From: Microbacterium sp. BH-3-3-3
GTDB lineage: Bacteria; Actinomycetota; Actinomycetes; Actinomycetales; Microbacteriaceae
NCBI RefSeq assembly: GCF_001792815.1
Contig: NZ_CP017674.1
Location: 2,418,001-2,482,000, forward strand
Direction of reading: 5' to 3'
Length of the DNA stretch: 64,000 nt
Positions 8,501 to 15,943 of the stretch are shown here, piece by piece. The notes beneath the pieces were generated by a model. That model did not search any database. It was not told where the DNA came from and worked only from the letters and a program-made list of their open reading frames with translations. Position numbers and translations under genes: made by a program. Numbering within the stretch: position 1 is the first letter of the stretch; each line of letters opens with the position of its first letter.

Positions 8501-9088
8501 CTCGAGGCGCGCGAGAACGAGCACATGATCGTGTCGGAGGTCGAGATCCTGGCCGACGCCCCCGCGCCCGCCGGCCTCGCCGACCTGGCGCGCCTGACGG
8601 TGGGCGACGAGCCGGTGCCCGGCTTCGACCCCGCGGTCACGGAGTACGCCTCGACGGTCGAGGGTGACGCGCTGCCGTCGCTGTTCGCGCTCGCCGTCGA
8701 CGAGGACGCGGTCGTCGAGATCACGCAGCCCCGGGATGCCGCGGGCGTCGGCACCGTGCGGGTCACCGCCCCCGACGGCACGGTGCGCACCACCACGGTC
8801 ACCGTGACCCTGGCCGAGCCGGGCACCCCCGGTGAGCCGGGGACGCCGGGTGAGCCGGGGACGCCGGGTGAGCCGGGGACGCCCGGGGATCCCGGCGCTC
8901 CGGGTCAGCCGAGCGCTCCCGGTCAGCCGGGCGGTGGCGACGCGGGTCAGGGACAGAACCCCGACGGCGGGGATCTGGCATCCACGGGTCAGGACACCGC
9001 GGGGATGACGGCCCTGTTCGCCGTAGCGCTGCTGCTGCTCGCTCTCGGAGCGGGCGTGCGGATGGCCCGCCGCCGGTCCCGGGCCTGA
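5522..9088 (+). CDS. secreted cell-wall-anchored GH30 glycosidase, probable endo-beta-1,6-galactanase
   Basis: 1188 aa. A signal peptide ends near residue 32. The GH30 barrel spans about 35-560, with acid/base Glu239 in DPFNEPNTNYW and nucleophile Glu350 in LWMSEVEGNW; the EGWGTSLVWFA opening resembles GH30_5 beta-1,6-galactanases. Accessory domains follow: ricin-like beta-trefoil (about 570-720), two bacterial Ig-like domains (about 725-870), a galactose-binding-like jelly roll (about 880-1015) and a cadherin-like sandwich. A collagen-like Gly-x-Pro spacer leads to the sorting signal LASTG (1152-1156), hydrophobic helix and Arg-rich tail, as used by class E sortases. Expected role: trimming beta-1,6-galactan side chains, as in plant arabinogalactan proteins. 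Family is firm; substrate is inferred. Overlapping LacI operators lie upstream. Confidence 0.82.
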   Translation: MTSRVLSFTCAAALVAGALTVGSASAPPPARAADDPAAVRITPNPASATEAFEGWGTSLVWFANATGNYPADVRQKLFDAVFGDEGLNLNIARYNVGGGNASDVPPYLRPGGAVPGFWNPELPATDAEGEITSTYADRDRYREAWNSDDPTHYDFSADSAQRWWLDALKDKVTHWEAFSNSPPYFLTDSGFVSGGINDATSEQLAPADMDAFAGYMVSVVDELERAHGIRFDTIDPFNEPNTNYWQTQIPEGATWPTGGRQEGAHIGPERQDEMIGALAERLAAGSTTTDAVISAMDETNPGIFATNWNTWSEASKDAVDQLNVHTYGTGGRPVVRDIAKASDKPLWMSEVEGNWTDTGRGFVTDDIENGLGMASHIVGDLRELEPEAWVFWQPVEDLYNMEKVEKLNWGSVFIDFDCNAEGLSERRIADGDADPSCQVLTNEKFNTVRNFTHYIQPGDRLMATDDTNSTAAIDADGQGASIVHVNADDTEQVVELDLRGFGEIAAGATVTPVVTTQSTADEPTVNALRAGDAVTVDAASGIATLTVPAKSVVTFEVDGVSGVAADAPAFRDQDRVQLVGVQSGLALQGGSALTIDEDAATPEAARAQGWTVRTVDGAGTNRHRFTLENGDGLFLGSRDGATALVDTDPATAAADPATQWMGSTLDGSTYSVLNVAAERVLDVGGESREPGAGVGLWTSNGAGNQTWRLVSTTAVASDPVSVATPVGTAPVLPETVTVRYAGGVGRTAAVTWNTDGLDFGSAGTVTVPGTATEVFGATVEARAEVEVGAFTVTRPRSVTVVEGSAPAAVQAQADDTVLAEIRPSGEGYPVPVEWAWGDLDDDAFAEPGTVDVAGTTDDGLDARLTVIVTTAVDRNVAPDSTPSATYTETGYGVERTINGDPSDKGWSNWRSDAKNPRDTLGYALAADETLRGVSVQFYRDGGPSWADTVRVDHRIDGGAWVEGEPVAVPVPEAGAPRVEVPVEGARADEVRVVLEARENEHMIVSEVEILADAPAPAGLADLARLTVGDEPVPGFDPAVTEYASTVEGDALPSLFALAVDEDAVVEITQPRDAAGVGTVRVTAPDGTVRTTTVTVTLAEPGTPGEPGTPGEPGTPGEPGTPGDPGAPGQPSAPGQPGGGDAGQGQNPDGGDLASTGQDTAGMTALFAVALLLLALGAGVRMARRRSRA

Positions 9089-9100
9089 GCGCGGGCGCGT

Positions 9101-9156
9101 GAGGCGCCAGGAATCGTCGCTTCCGGAAAGTCTCGGGCGACGATTTCTGGCACCTC
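9101..9156. terminator. long hairpin between convergent genes
   Basis: 19-nt arms (9101-9119 and 9138-9156) pair with two mismatches around an 18-nt loop. The position between the GH30 stop and the stop of the minus-strand operon suits a bidirectional terminator. The arm end TGGCACCTCGCGC recurs at 25135, hinting at a dispersed repeat. Confidence 0.55.
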
Positions 9157-9171
9157 GCGCGAACCCGCGGG

Positions 9172-10764
9172 TCAGCGGGGTGCGGGCTCTGGGCGGTGGA
9201 TGCCGCGCGGGCGGTAGCCCAGGGCGTCGGAGCACTCCAGGAGGTCGGCGAGGTACCAGACGATGGCGAGCCACATCTCGGTGCCCTGCATCCCCGGATC
9301 GTCGCCGTCGAGGCGGAACGCCATCCCGGCTCCCGTGCGCCAGCCGCTCAGCGCGTGGCGCAGCAGGTCGGCGGCCAGGGTGCGCACCTCGTCGGTGCGG
9401 TATCCGTTCGCCCGTGTGAGCCACAGGGGGTGGGCGATGTCGAGCACCGTGCACGCGTCTCGGCGCTCGGGCCGTATCCAGCGGTCGTTGCGCGCGTGAC
9501 GCAGCACCGTGTCGACGACCGCTTCGGGGTGGGCGACGTCGACGCCGAACTGCGCCACGGTGCCGCGCGCGGCGCGGTAGAAGCCGTTGACCAGCAGCCG
9601 CAGGTCGCCGTCGGCGCCTGGTCGGCCCCACATTCCGGTGCGGGCGTCGGCGCGCAGCGACAGCCACCCGAACAGGGTCTCGGCGAACGCCGGGGGAACG
9701 GCATCCGCCCGGCGCAGGCTCCAGTGCAGCGCGGTGCCGATCGCGTCGACGTGATGACCGGCGCGCCAGGGGTCGTCGCCCCACGGCAGGGCATCGAGGC
9801 GCGCGACGAGACCGGCGGCGTCGGCCGCGACGACGTCGGCCAGGGGGTGGGCGAAGCCACCGCCCAGCAGGTCGAGGGCGTAGCCGGCGCTCAGCACGCC
9901 GTACGCCGCGTCGGGAGCGTCCCACAGCGACGCCGCGTCGGTCATCAGCCCGGTGTCGGCGCGTTGCTGCGCCCCGAGCACGTCGATCCAGTCGGCGCGG
10001 TCGGCACCCGCGGGCGGGCCGCCGTGCAGCAGGGCCGAGAGCTCGATCGCGTCGCAGGTCGCCCGCAGCGACGCGGGCGCGTCGGGGCGATTGCGGAACC
10101 CGCCGTCGACGGCTCCCCGCTCGAGCACCGACGACAGTTCGGCGCGCGCCACGTCGGCGAAGCGCGCGAGGTCGTCACGACGCGGATCGGCGACCGCCGT
10201 CGGAGCCACTCGCCAGCGCAGCACCCGGGCCGGGTTGCCCCCGACGATCGCCCCGGCGGCGACGTCCTTGGTGACCACGGCTCCCGCCGCGAGCACGGCG
10301 TGGTCGCCGACCGTCACGCCGTCGAGCACGATCACGTGCGATCCGATCCAGACGTCCGACCCGATCCGCACGCCGCGTGAGGTCAGCGGCTGGCGGAAGA
10401 CCTCGGTGCCCGGTTCGAACGAGTGGTTGAAGCCGATGATCGACGTGTGCGCCCCCACGCGGACCGCGTCGCCCAGGTGCACGTCTCCGCGCACGACCGT
10501 GTACGGGTTGATCGAGCAGTCGGCGCCGATGCGGACCGAGCCGGTGAGGTAGGCGCCGAGCGCGACGTACGAGCGGTCGCCGATCGAGAAGGCGTCGGGG
10601 TCGACCCCGGCGTGCTCCGACACGAAGACGTCGGCCCCGATCCGCCAGTCGGGATGGGCGGCGCGCAGGGCCGCGAGGTGCGCCCGCTGGCGATCCCGGT
10701 CCTCGGGTGCGGCGTCGCCGTCGAACGTCCACGGCGAGAAGTCGTACGACGACGGCGCGGTCAT
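9172..10764 (-). CDS. hexapeptide acyltransferase fused to a helical C-terminal domain
   Basis: 530 aa, last gene of the minus operon. Residues about 55-200 are a left-handed beta-helix acetyltransferase: repeated hexapeptides (IGDRSYVALGAYLTG, IGADCSINPYTVV, VGAHTSIIGFNHS, IGSDVWIGSHVIVLDG) ending with the sugar-acetyltransferase signature around VTKDVAAGAIVGGNPARVLRW. About 320 further residues are helical, with Trp/His-rich repeats such as WGDDPWRAGHHVDAIGTALHW, and resemble an (alpha/alpha) toroid; I know no standard family for it. The ATG at 10764 overlaps the regulator stop (ATGA). No signal peptide, so cytoplasmic. It may acetylate an oligosaccharide or uronate intermediate and bind or process sugar through the second domain; both are inferences. 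Confidence 0.75.
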   Translation of the reverse strand: MTAPSSYDFSPWTFDGDAAPEDRDRQRAHLAALRAAHPDWRIGADVFVSEHAGVDPDAFSIGDRSYVALGAYLTGSVRIGADCSINPYTVVRGDVHLGDAVRVGAHTSIIGFNHSFEPGTEVFRQPLTSRGVRIGSDVWIGSHVIVLDGVTVGDHAVLAAGAVVTKDVAAGAIVGGNPARVLRWRVAPTAVADPRRDDLARFADVARAELSSVLERGAVDGGFRNRPDAPASLRATCDAIELSALLHGGPPAGADRADWIDVLGAQQRADTGLMTDAASLWDAPDAAYGVLSAGYALDLLGGGFAHPLADVVAADAAGLVARLDALPWGDDPWRAGHHVDAIGTALHWSLRRADAVPPAFAETLFGWLSLRADARTGMWGRPGADGDLRLLVNGFYRAARGTVAQFGVDVAHPEAVVDTVLRHARNDRWIRPERRDACTVLDIAHPLWLTRANGYRTDEVRTLAADLLRHALSGWRTGAGMAFRLDGDDPGMQGTEMWLAIVWYLADLLECSDALGYRPRGIHRPEPAPR

Positions 10765-11858
10765 GACCGCGGGGCCGCCGTGGAGGCACGCACGTTCAGG
10801 CGCGGGCTGAGCTGCACGCGATGCACGGGGCGATCGGGCTCGGCGATGCGCCGGGCCAGCAGCTCGACCGCCGCCTCGCCGACGCTCGCGCGCGGCGGAC
10901 TGACGGCGGTGAGCGCCGGGGTGAAGAGCTGGGCGACCTCGTCGTCGTACGCGATGATCGACAGGTCGTCGGGCACCGAGATGCCGCGCGTCAGTGCGAG
11001 ATCGACGAAGGCCATCGCCTCGGGGTCGGAGTGCACGAGCAGGGCCGTCACGCCGGTGGCCAGGGCCGAGTCCAGCGTGGCGTTGACCACGTCGGAGAAG
11101 TCGGGGCTCGTGCGGTCGGGCAGGGTCTGCTCGAAGTGATCGGCGGGGGTGAGGGCGAGCTCCTCGCAGGCGGTCTGCCACCCGCCGGCGATCTTTCGCG
11201 AGGTGGGCGAGTGCCGCGAGAGGATCAGCCCCACCTTGCGGTGTCCGAGGGTGGCGAGGTGACGGGCGGCGAGCAGGGCGCCGAGCGCGTGGTCGGTCGT
11301 CACCGACTCCCTAGGGATGCCGCCCGCTCCCGGAACCGCATCGCGTTCGACCAGCACGCTCGGCACCGGGCAGTCGGAGAGCCAGCTCATGACGTCGGCG
11401 GCGTGCGCCGTGTCGGTGTTGGGTGCGACGACCAGTCCGCGCACGTCGCCGTTGGCGACGAGACGTTCCAGCACGGGCCGCTCGTCCTGCAGCTCGTACG
11501 AGGCGCCGCGCAGGAGCATCTTGTAACCCAGGCGCCGACCGGCCGTCTCCATGCCCCGCACGACACCCGGCCAGTAGTAGGCGAGCGACGGAACGAGCAC
11601 GGCGATCGATCCGGTCTGCGTCTCGTCGGCGCGGGTGGCGGGTGCCGGAGTGTTCGCCCCGGCGACCGCGCCGCCGTGCACTCGGCGCAGCACCCCCTCT
11701 TTCTCGAGTTGGGCCAGGTCGCGCCGCAGCGTCACCGTGGCGACGCCCAGGTCGTCGGTGAGCTGCGAGATGCGCACGGCACCGTCGTTGTGCAGGGCGC
11801 TCAGGATGTGGGCGCGGCGCTCCGCGGCGAGCGGCTGGTGCGGGGTGGTGTCGGTCAT
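10761..11858 (-). CDS. hybrid transcriptional regulator: DeoR-type HTH with LacI-type sensor
   Basis: 365 aa. The N-terminus is a DeoR/GntR-like winged helix: AAERRAHILSALHNDGAVRISQLTDDLGVATVTLRRDLAQLEKEGVLRRVHGGAV covers about residues 11-65, including the recognition helix TVTLRRDL. From about residue 85 it is a LacI/PurR-type periplasmic-binding fold with the usual YDDEVAQLFTPALTAVSPP ending. It is embedded between two catabolic genes with ATGA overlaps on both sides. Likely target: tandem AAACGATCAT repeats (13809-13828) in the shared divergent promoter, controlling this operon and perhaps the plus-strand uronate operon. Effector probably an unsaturated uronate or KDG (inference). Confidence 0.85.
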   Translation of the reverse strand: MTDTTPHQPLAAERRAHILSALHNDGAVRISQLTDDLGVATVTLRRDLAQLEKEGVLRRVHGGAVAGANTPAPATRADETQTGSIAVLVPSLAYYWPGVVRGMETAGRRLGYKMLLRGASYELQDERPVLERLVANGDVRGLVVAPNTDTAHAADVMSWLSDCPVPSVLVERDAVPGAGGIPRESVTTDHALGALLAARHLATLGHRKVGLILSRHSPTSRKIAGGWQTACEELALTPADHFEQTLPDRTSPDFSDVVNATLDSALATGVTALLVHSDPEAMAFVDLALTRGISVPDDLSIIAYDDEVAQLFTPALTAVSPPRASVGEAAVELLARRIAEPDRPVHRVQLSPRLNVRASTAAPRS

Positions 11859-13777
11859 CGAAGATCCTCGGTCGGTGTGTCCAGTTCTACCGTGAGCTGA
11901 ACGTGAGTGCGCGACGCCAGGGGAAGGGCGAGGTGGGTCAGCCGCTCGCCCCACACCTCGGTGAGCAGCGGATCGTCGAGCTCCCGCACCTCCGCCGTCA
12001 CCTTGATGTCGCTCGGCCAGCGCAGACGCACCGGACGAGCCCCCTCGATCGGGACGACGCGGGCGCCCCCGCGCTCGAGGGTCACCTCGCCCGCGACGAG
12101 CAGATGCGCGCGCGTGTCGTCGGCGGTGGGGGCGTCGTCGCTGAAGTGCCAGGCGTCGTCGATCTCGATGCGTCCGCGGGTGCGGTCCAGCGCCGCGCGG
12201 CGCCGCCACGACGCGAGCCCCGCGTCGGGATAGGCGTCGGCCAGGTCGACGCGGAAGACGGCGAGGTCGTCGGTCGCCTCGGCGTGCGCGTCGCGGGCGA
12301 CGGCATCGGCCCCCGCCGGCTGGGTGACGCCGCGCACGACGGGCACGTTGTGCCACGCGCTCTGCATCGTCCAGATGTCGTAGCGGTCGGGGCCGAACGT
12401 GGCGGCGGTGTAGGTCGGGCGCCCGGCGTCGACCAGGACGGGCACCCCGTCGACGGCGACGACGACGGCGCCCACGTCGTTGTGGTTGTGGTGCTCGCCG
12501 TTGTGCCCGCCCTTCGCGACCAGGGCCAACCCGTCGCTCGATCCGGCGCGCTCACGGGCGAGGAACACCTGCGTGGAGGGCAGCCAGACGTCGCGGGGGA
12601 GCGGGGGCGGGGCGGGGGATGCCAATACCCAGGCGGGATCGGTCAGCCCGCGCAGCAGCCGGCCCAGGCCCTCGCGCTCGGTGGCGGCGGGGGTGCCCGG
12701 ACGGCGGTGCGAGGCGGCGAGGGCCGCGGCCGCCGTGTCGCCGTGGCGCCGGGCGGCGCGGTGCAACGCGTGCCACGGCTGGTCGGCGGGGGGTCGGGCC
12801 TGCCCGTCGGCGTGGTTGACGAACCAGTCGCCGCCGAGGTGCGAGCGATGGGGGAAGGCGACGGTTTCGCGCAGGGCCGTCACCGCGGTGGTGTCGACCG
12901 CGCCGTCGGTGGCGTGCGCGAGGACGTCGAGCGCTTCGAGGGCGCGCGCGGCCCCGTTCCACCAGTAGGCGTACCCCTCGTCGATGGCCCCGTCGGCGGG
13001 GAGGACGGCGACGTAGCGGTCGAGACCCTCGACGGCCAGGGCGACGATCCGGTCGCGCTCGATGGCCTCATCGGGCCGGTCGAGCAGGCGCAGGGCGGCG
13101 ACGATGACGTTGCCGTGGATCCAGGGGTTCCAGTTGTGCACGTCGCCGTCGAGGCCGATCCAGTGCCAGTCGCGGCGCCGCTGGAACGGCGCGAACACGC
13201 GCGTGCGGGCTTCGTGGCGGATGCGCGCGCGGAGCCTGGGGGCGCGGGCGTCGAGCTGTTCGCCGAGCAGGTGGTCGATCCAGGCGAGCTGCGCGACGAC
13301 CTCCCCCGCGCCGAGGTCGACGAAGGGATCGGTCACCGTGGCCAGCACCGAGCCGTGCACGCTCCGGGTGTCGTCGTGGGCGGGCCAGCACCACGAGCTC
13401 TGCTCGCACAGCAGCACGACGCCGTCGACGACCTCGTCGATCCAGGTCTCGTCGAGGGTCGCGGCTGCGGCGACCGCGGCGCGGCTGAGGCGGCGCTGCC
13501 TCTCGAAGGCTGCGTCCTCCCAGGCGGTGCGGTCGCCGTCGCGGTGCACGCGGGCCGCGTCGCTCGCCCGGGGCTGCGGCCAGGGCGTCGCGCGCTCGCC
13601 GCCGGCGCGGGCGACGAGGTCGTCGATGCCGATGCGATCGGCCGATCCCGCCCGCGGGTCCCACACGGAGCGGTCGGATGCCGGGGGCACGGGCAGGGCC
13701 TGGGCGGGCGCTCGGAGCGTGATGCCCTCGACGAGCGTCGCGAGCGGCCTGCGGAAGGCGGCGGTGGGGAACGGCAT
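11855..13777 (-). CDS. heparinase II/III-family protein, putative uronate polysaccharide lyase
   Basis: 640 aa, first gene of the minus operon, with GAAGGAG ribosome-binding site. An N-terminal alpha/alpha toroid (about 60-380) is followed by the heparinase II/III beta-sandwich with the hallmark GGHNGEHHNHNDVGAV (about 440-455), the His/Asn/Asp cluster of the family's metal and active site. Lyases of this fold cleave uronate glycosides by beta-elimination, producing a 4,5-unsaturated uronate for GH88 (established knowledge). No signal peptide is seen, so it should act in the cytoplasm on imported oligosaccharides. Substrate unproven; heparinoid, alginate-like and rhamnosyl-glucuronate (PL27/PL42-like) activities all occur in this superfamily. 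The stop overlaps the regulator start. Confidence 0.82.
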   Translation of the reverse strand: MPFPTAAFRRPLATLVEGITLRAPAQALPVPPASDRSVWDPRAGSADRIGIDDLVARAGGERATPWPQPRASDAARVHRDGDRTAWEDAAFERQRRLSRAAVAAAATLDETWIDEVVDGVVLLCEQSSWCWPAHDDTRSVHGSVLATVTDPFVDLGAGEVVAQLAWIDHLLGEQLDARAPRLRARIRHEARTRVFAPFQRRRDWHWIGLDGDVHNWNPWIHGNVIVAALRLLDRPDEAIERDRIVALAVEGLDRYVAVLPADGAIDEGYAYWWNGAARALEALDVLAHATDGAVDTTAVTALRETVAFPHRSHLGGDWFVNHADGQARPPADQPWHALHRAARRHGDTAAAALAASHRRPGTPAATEREGLGRLLRGLTDPAWVLASPAPPPLPRDVWLPSTQVFLARERAGSSDGLALVAKGGHNGEHHNHNDVGAVVVAVDGVPVLVDAGRPTYTAATFGPDRYDIWTMQSAWHNVPVVRGVTQPAGADAVARDAHAEATDDLAVFRVDLADAYPDAGLASWRRRAALDRTRGRIEIDDAWHFSDDAPTADDTRAHLLVAGEVTLERGGARVVPIEGARPVRLRWPSDIKVTAEVRELDDPLLTEVWGERLTHLALPLASRTHVQLTVELDTPTEDLR

Positions 13778-13808
13778 CGGTCTCCTTCGAACGGGATGGT
13801 CCCGCTAC

Positions 13809-13828
13809 AAACGATCATAAACGATCAT
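13809..13828. promoter_or_regulatory. tandem direct repeat AAACGATCAT x2 in the divergent promoter
   Basis: Two perfect head-to-tail 10-bp copies lie in an AT-rich island between the heparinase-like and DUF2264 genes. For the minus operon they overlap a good -10, TATGAT (13819-13814). DeoR-type proteins often bind direct repeats, so this is the best candidate operator for the hybrid regulator at 10761. For the plus operon, TTGTGG (13847) and TACGCT (13870) with 17-bp spacing form a possible promoter. Confidence 0.6.
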
Positions 13829-13930
13829 GAAGATTCAGAAAAGATGTTGTGGTGTTGTTTTTTGATTGATACGCTCGCCAACGTTCACCACTCCCGTGTC
13901 GGTGAACGGACGGTCTTCGAAGGAGAACCC

Positions 13931-15943
13931 GTGGCGACTTCCGCCCTTCCCCGCCTCGCCGGCGGACAGCGCAGCGACTGGCTCGCCGTCGCCGATGCGC
14001 TGCTCACCGCCGCGCAGCGCCACGCGAGCCCCGGTCGCGGACGCATCGTCTTCCCCGGCGAAGAGGGCGGATACGGCGCCGCCGTCGACGGCCTCGAGGG
14101 GTTCGCCCGCGTCTTCCTCCTCGCCGGGTTCCGCATCGCCGGGGCGCGCGGCCAGGGCGTCGACGACCTCATCGCCTTCTTCACCGCCGGCGTGCGCACC
14201 GGCGTCGACCCCGAGGCCCCCGACCGCTGGGTGCGCATGGACGAGCACGCGCAGGCCAAGGTCGAGGCGGCATCGCTCGCCCTCGCCCTCGACCTCACGC
14301 GCGACTGGATCTGGGACGCCCTCGACGCGCGCACCCGCGAGCGGGTCATCGCCTACCTCGCCCCCGTCGTCGGAGACGAGACCTACCCGCAGACCAACTG
14401 GGTGTGGTTCCGCATCGTGGTCGAGACCTTCCTGCGCTCGGTCGGCGGCCCCTGGTCGGCGTCCGACATCGCCGCCGACCTGGCCCGGCACGACTCGTTC
14501 GCCCGCGCCGACGGGTGGATGTCCGACGGGGAAGAACGCGCGTACGACCACTACGTGGGGTGGGCGCTGCACGTGTACCCCGTGCTGTGGCCGCGCATGA
14601 CCGGCGCCGAGGCCCTCGCGGGCGACCGCGCCGCGGCCGACGTGGCGCTCCTGGACCGCTTCCTCGTCGACGCCGTTCGGCTGGTCGGCGCCGACGGCTC
14701 GCCGCTGCTGCAGGGACGCAGCCTCATCTACCGCTTCGCCGCCGCCGCCCCCTTCTGGGCCGGTGTGATCGCCGAGGTCCCCTCGACCGGCGCGGGGCGT
14801 CTGCGCCACGCGGCCGGCGCGATCGTCGACCACTTCGTGTCGCACGGGGCCCCCGGCGTCGACGGCGTGCTCACCCTCGGATGGCACGGCGAGTGGCGCG
14901 CCCTCGCCCAGTCGTACTCGGGTCCCGGCTCGCCGTATTGGGCCGTCAAGGGTCTGATGGGCATCGCCCTGCCCGCCGACCACCCGGTGTGGGCGGCGCC
15001 CGACGAGCCCCTCCCCGTCGTCGAGGTCGACGACCTGCGGGCCGTGGCCGCCGCCGGCTGGATCGTTTCGGGAACGCGGGCCGACGGGATCGTGCGCGTG
15101 ATCAACCACGGCACCGACAAGGCGCGCCCCGGGGCTCGCAGCGCCGACTCTCCGCTGTACGCCCGCATCGGCTACTCCACGGCCACCGCGCCGCTGCTCG
15201 ACGAGCTCGCCTGGACCGACCCCCTCGAACAGGCCGTCGCCCTGGTCGACGCGTCGGGCCGCGCGACACACCGCACGGCGCTCGTGCCCCTGGGCGCGCA
15301 CGTGGTCGACGGGGTGGGAGTCGCGGCGTCGACGTCGGACGTGCACACGGTGGATGCCGTTCCCACCGCGCACCGCCACGGTGCCGGTCTCACGGGCTCG
15401 GTGAACCACGTCGGCCGGGTGACGGTGCGCTCGCTCGTGCGCGGCGCCTGGGAGGTGCGCATCGTCTCGGTCGACGACCTCGCCCCCGGCATCGACGTCG
15501 ACACCCTGCGGGTGCGCGTCGGCGGGTGGCCGATCGCGGGCGCCGACCCCGCGCACTCCACCGACACGGGTGCCGCCGAGGTGCGTTCGCACGGCCGGGT
15601 GTCCGGCATCCGGGCCCTCACCCCCGACGCCACCTCGCGCGTGATCGTGCGCCGCCACGCCAGCCCGCTCGGCGAGGTCGCCGTGGTGCCGGTGCTGACG
15701 TGGGACGCGCAGGTCGGCCGGCCCTTCGTCGCCCTCGTCTCGCTGAGCGGCGACACCACGGCCGACACCCGCGACGCCGCGTTCGAGATCGAGGGCGACG
15801 AGCCCGTCGCCGTCGTCACCTGGCCCGACGGCCGGTGCACGCGCACCCCTCTCACAGACTCCGGAGCCTCTCGATGGGCGCACCGGCATTCACGGGCCCG
15901 CACCGGAGCCCCGTACGCAATCGCAAAGGAGCAGCACGTATGA
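13931..15943 (+). CDS. DUF2264 domain protein, putative intracellular carbohydrate-active enzyme
   Basis: 670 aa. The GTG start is chosen because AAGGAGAA sits five bases upstream and conserved sequence begins here. The N-terminal 380 residues match DUF2264 (helical, Trp-rich: YGAAVDGLEGFARVF, QTNWVWFRIVVETFLRSVGG, DGWMSDGEERAYDHYVGWALH, MGIALPADHPVW); a beta-sandwich-like C-terminus follows. DUF2264 proteins accompany heparinase-like lyases and GH88/GH105 in many saccharide loci (established context), but a defined activity is not something I can assert. No signal peptide. It heads the plus-strand operon and its stop overlaps the binding-protein ATG (ATGA), so it is co-translated with the importer. 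Confidence 0.8.
   Translation: MATSALPRLAGGQRSDWLAVADALLTAAQRHASPGRGRIVFPGEEGGYGAAVDGLEGFARVFLLAGFRIAGARGQGVDDLIAFFTAGVRTGVDPEAPDRWVRMDEHAQAKVEAASLALALDLTRDWIWDALDARTRERVIAYLAPVVGDETYPQTNWVWFRIVVETFLRSVGGPWSASDIAADLARHDSFARADGWMSDGEERAYDHYVGWALHVYPVLWPRMTGAEALAGDRAAADVALLDRFLVDAVRLVGADGSPLLQGRSLIYRFAAAAPFWAGVIAEVPSTGAGRLRHAAGAIVDHFVSHGAPGVDGVLTLGWHGEWRALAQSYSGPGSPYWAVKGLMGIALPADHPVWAAPDEPLPVVEVDDLRAVAAAGWIVSGTRADGIVRVINHGTDKARPGARSADSPLYARIGYSTATAPLLDELAWTDPLEQAVALVDASGRATHRTALVPLGAHVVDGVGVAASTSDVHTVDAVPTAHRHGAGLTGSVNHVGRVTVRSLVRGAWEVRIVSVDDLAPGIDVDTLRVRVGGWPIAGADPAHSTDTGAAEVRSHGRVSGIRALTPDATSRVIVRRHASPLGEVAVVPVLTWDAQVGRPFVALVSLSGDTTADTRDAAFEIEGDEPVAVVTWPDGRCTRTPLTDSGASRWAHRHSRARTGAPYAIAKEQHV

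Noticed and set aside
5537..9925. Very long open frame opposite the GH30 gene (1462 codons, minus)
   Set aside because: It is the antisense of a well-supported GH30 gene; its product is Arg/Gly/His-rich low complexity, typical of shadow frames at extreme GC.
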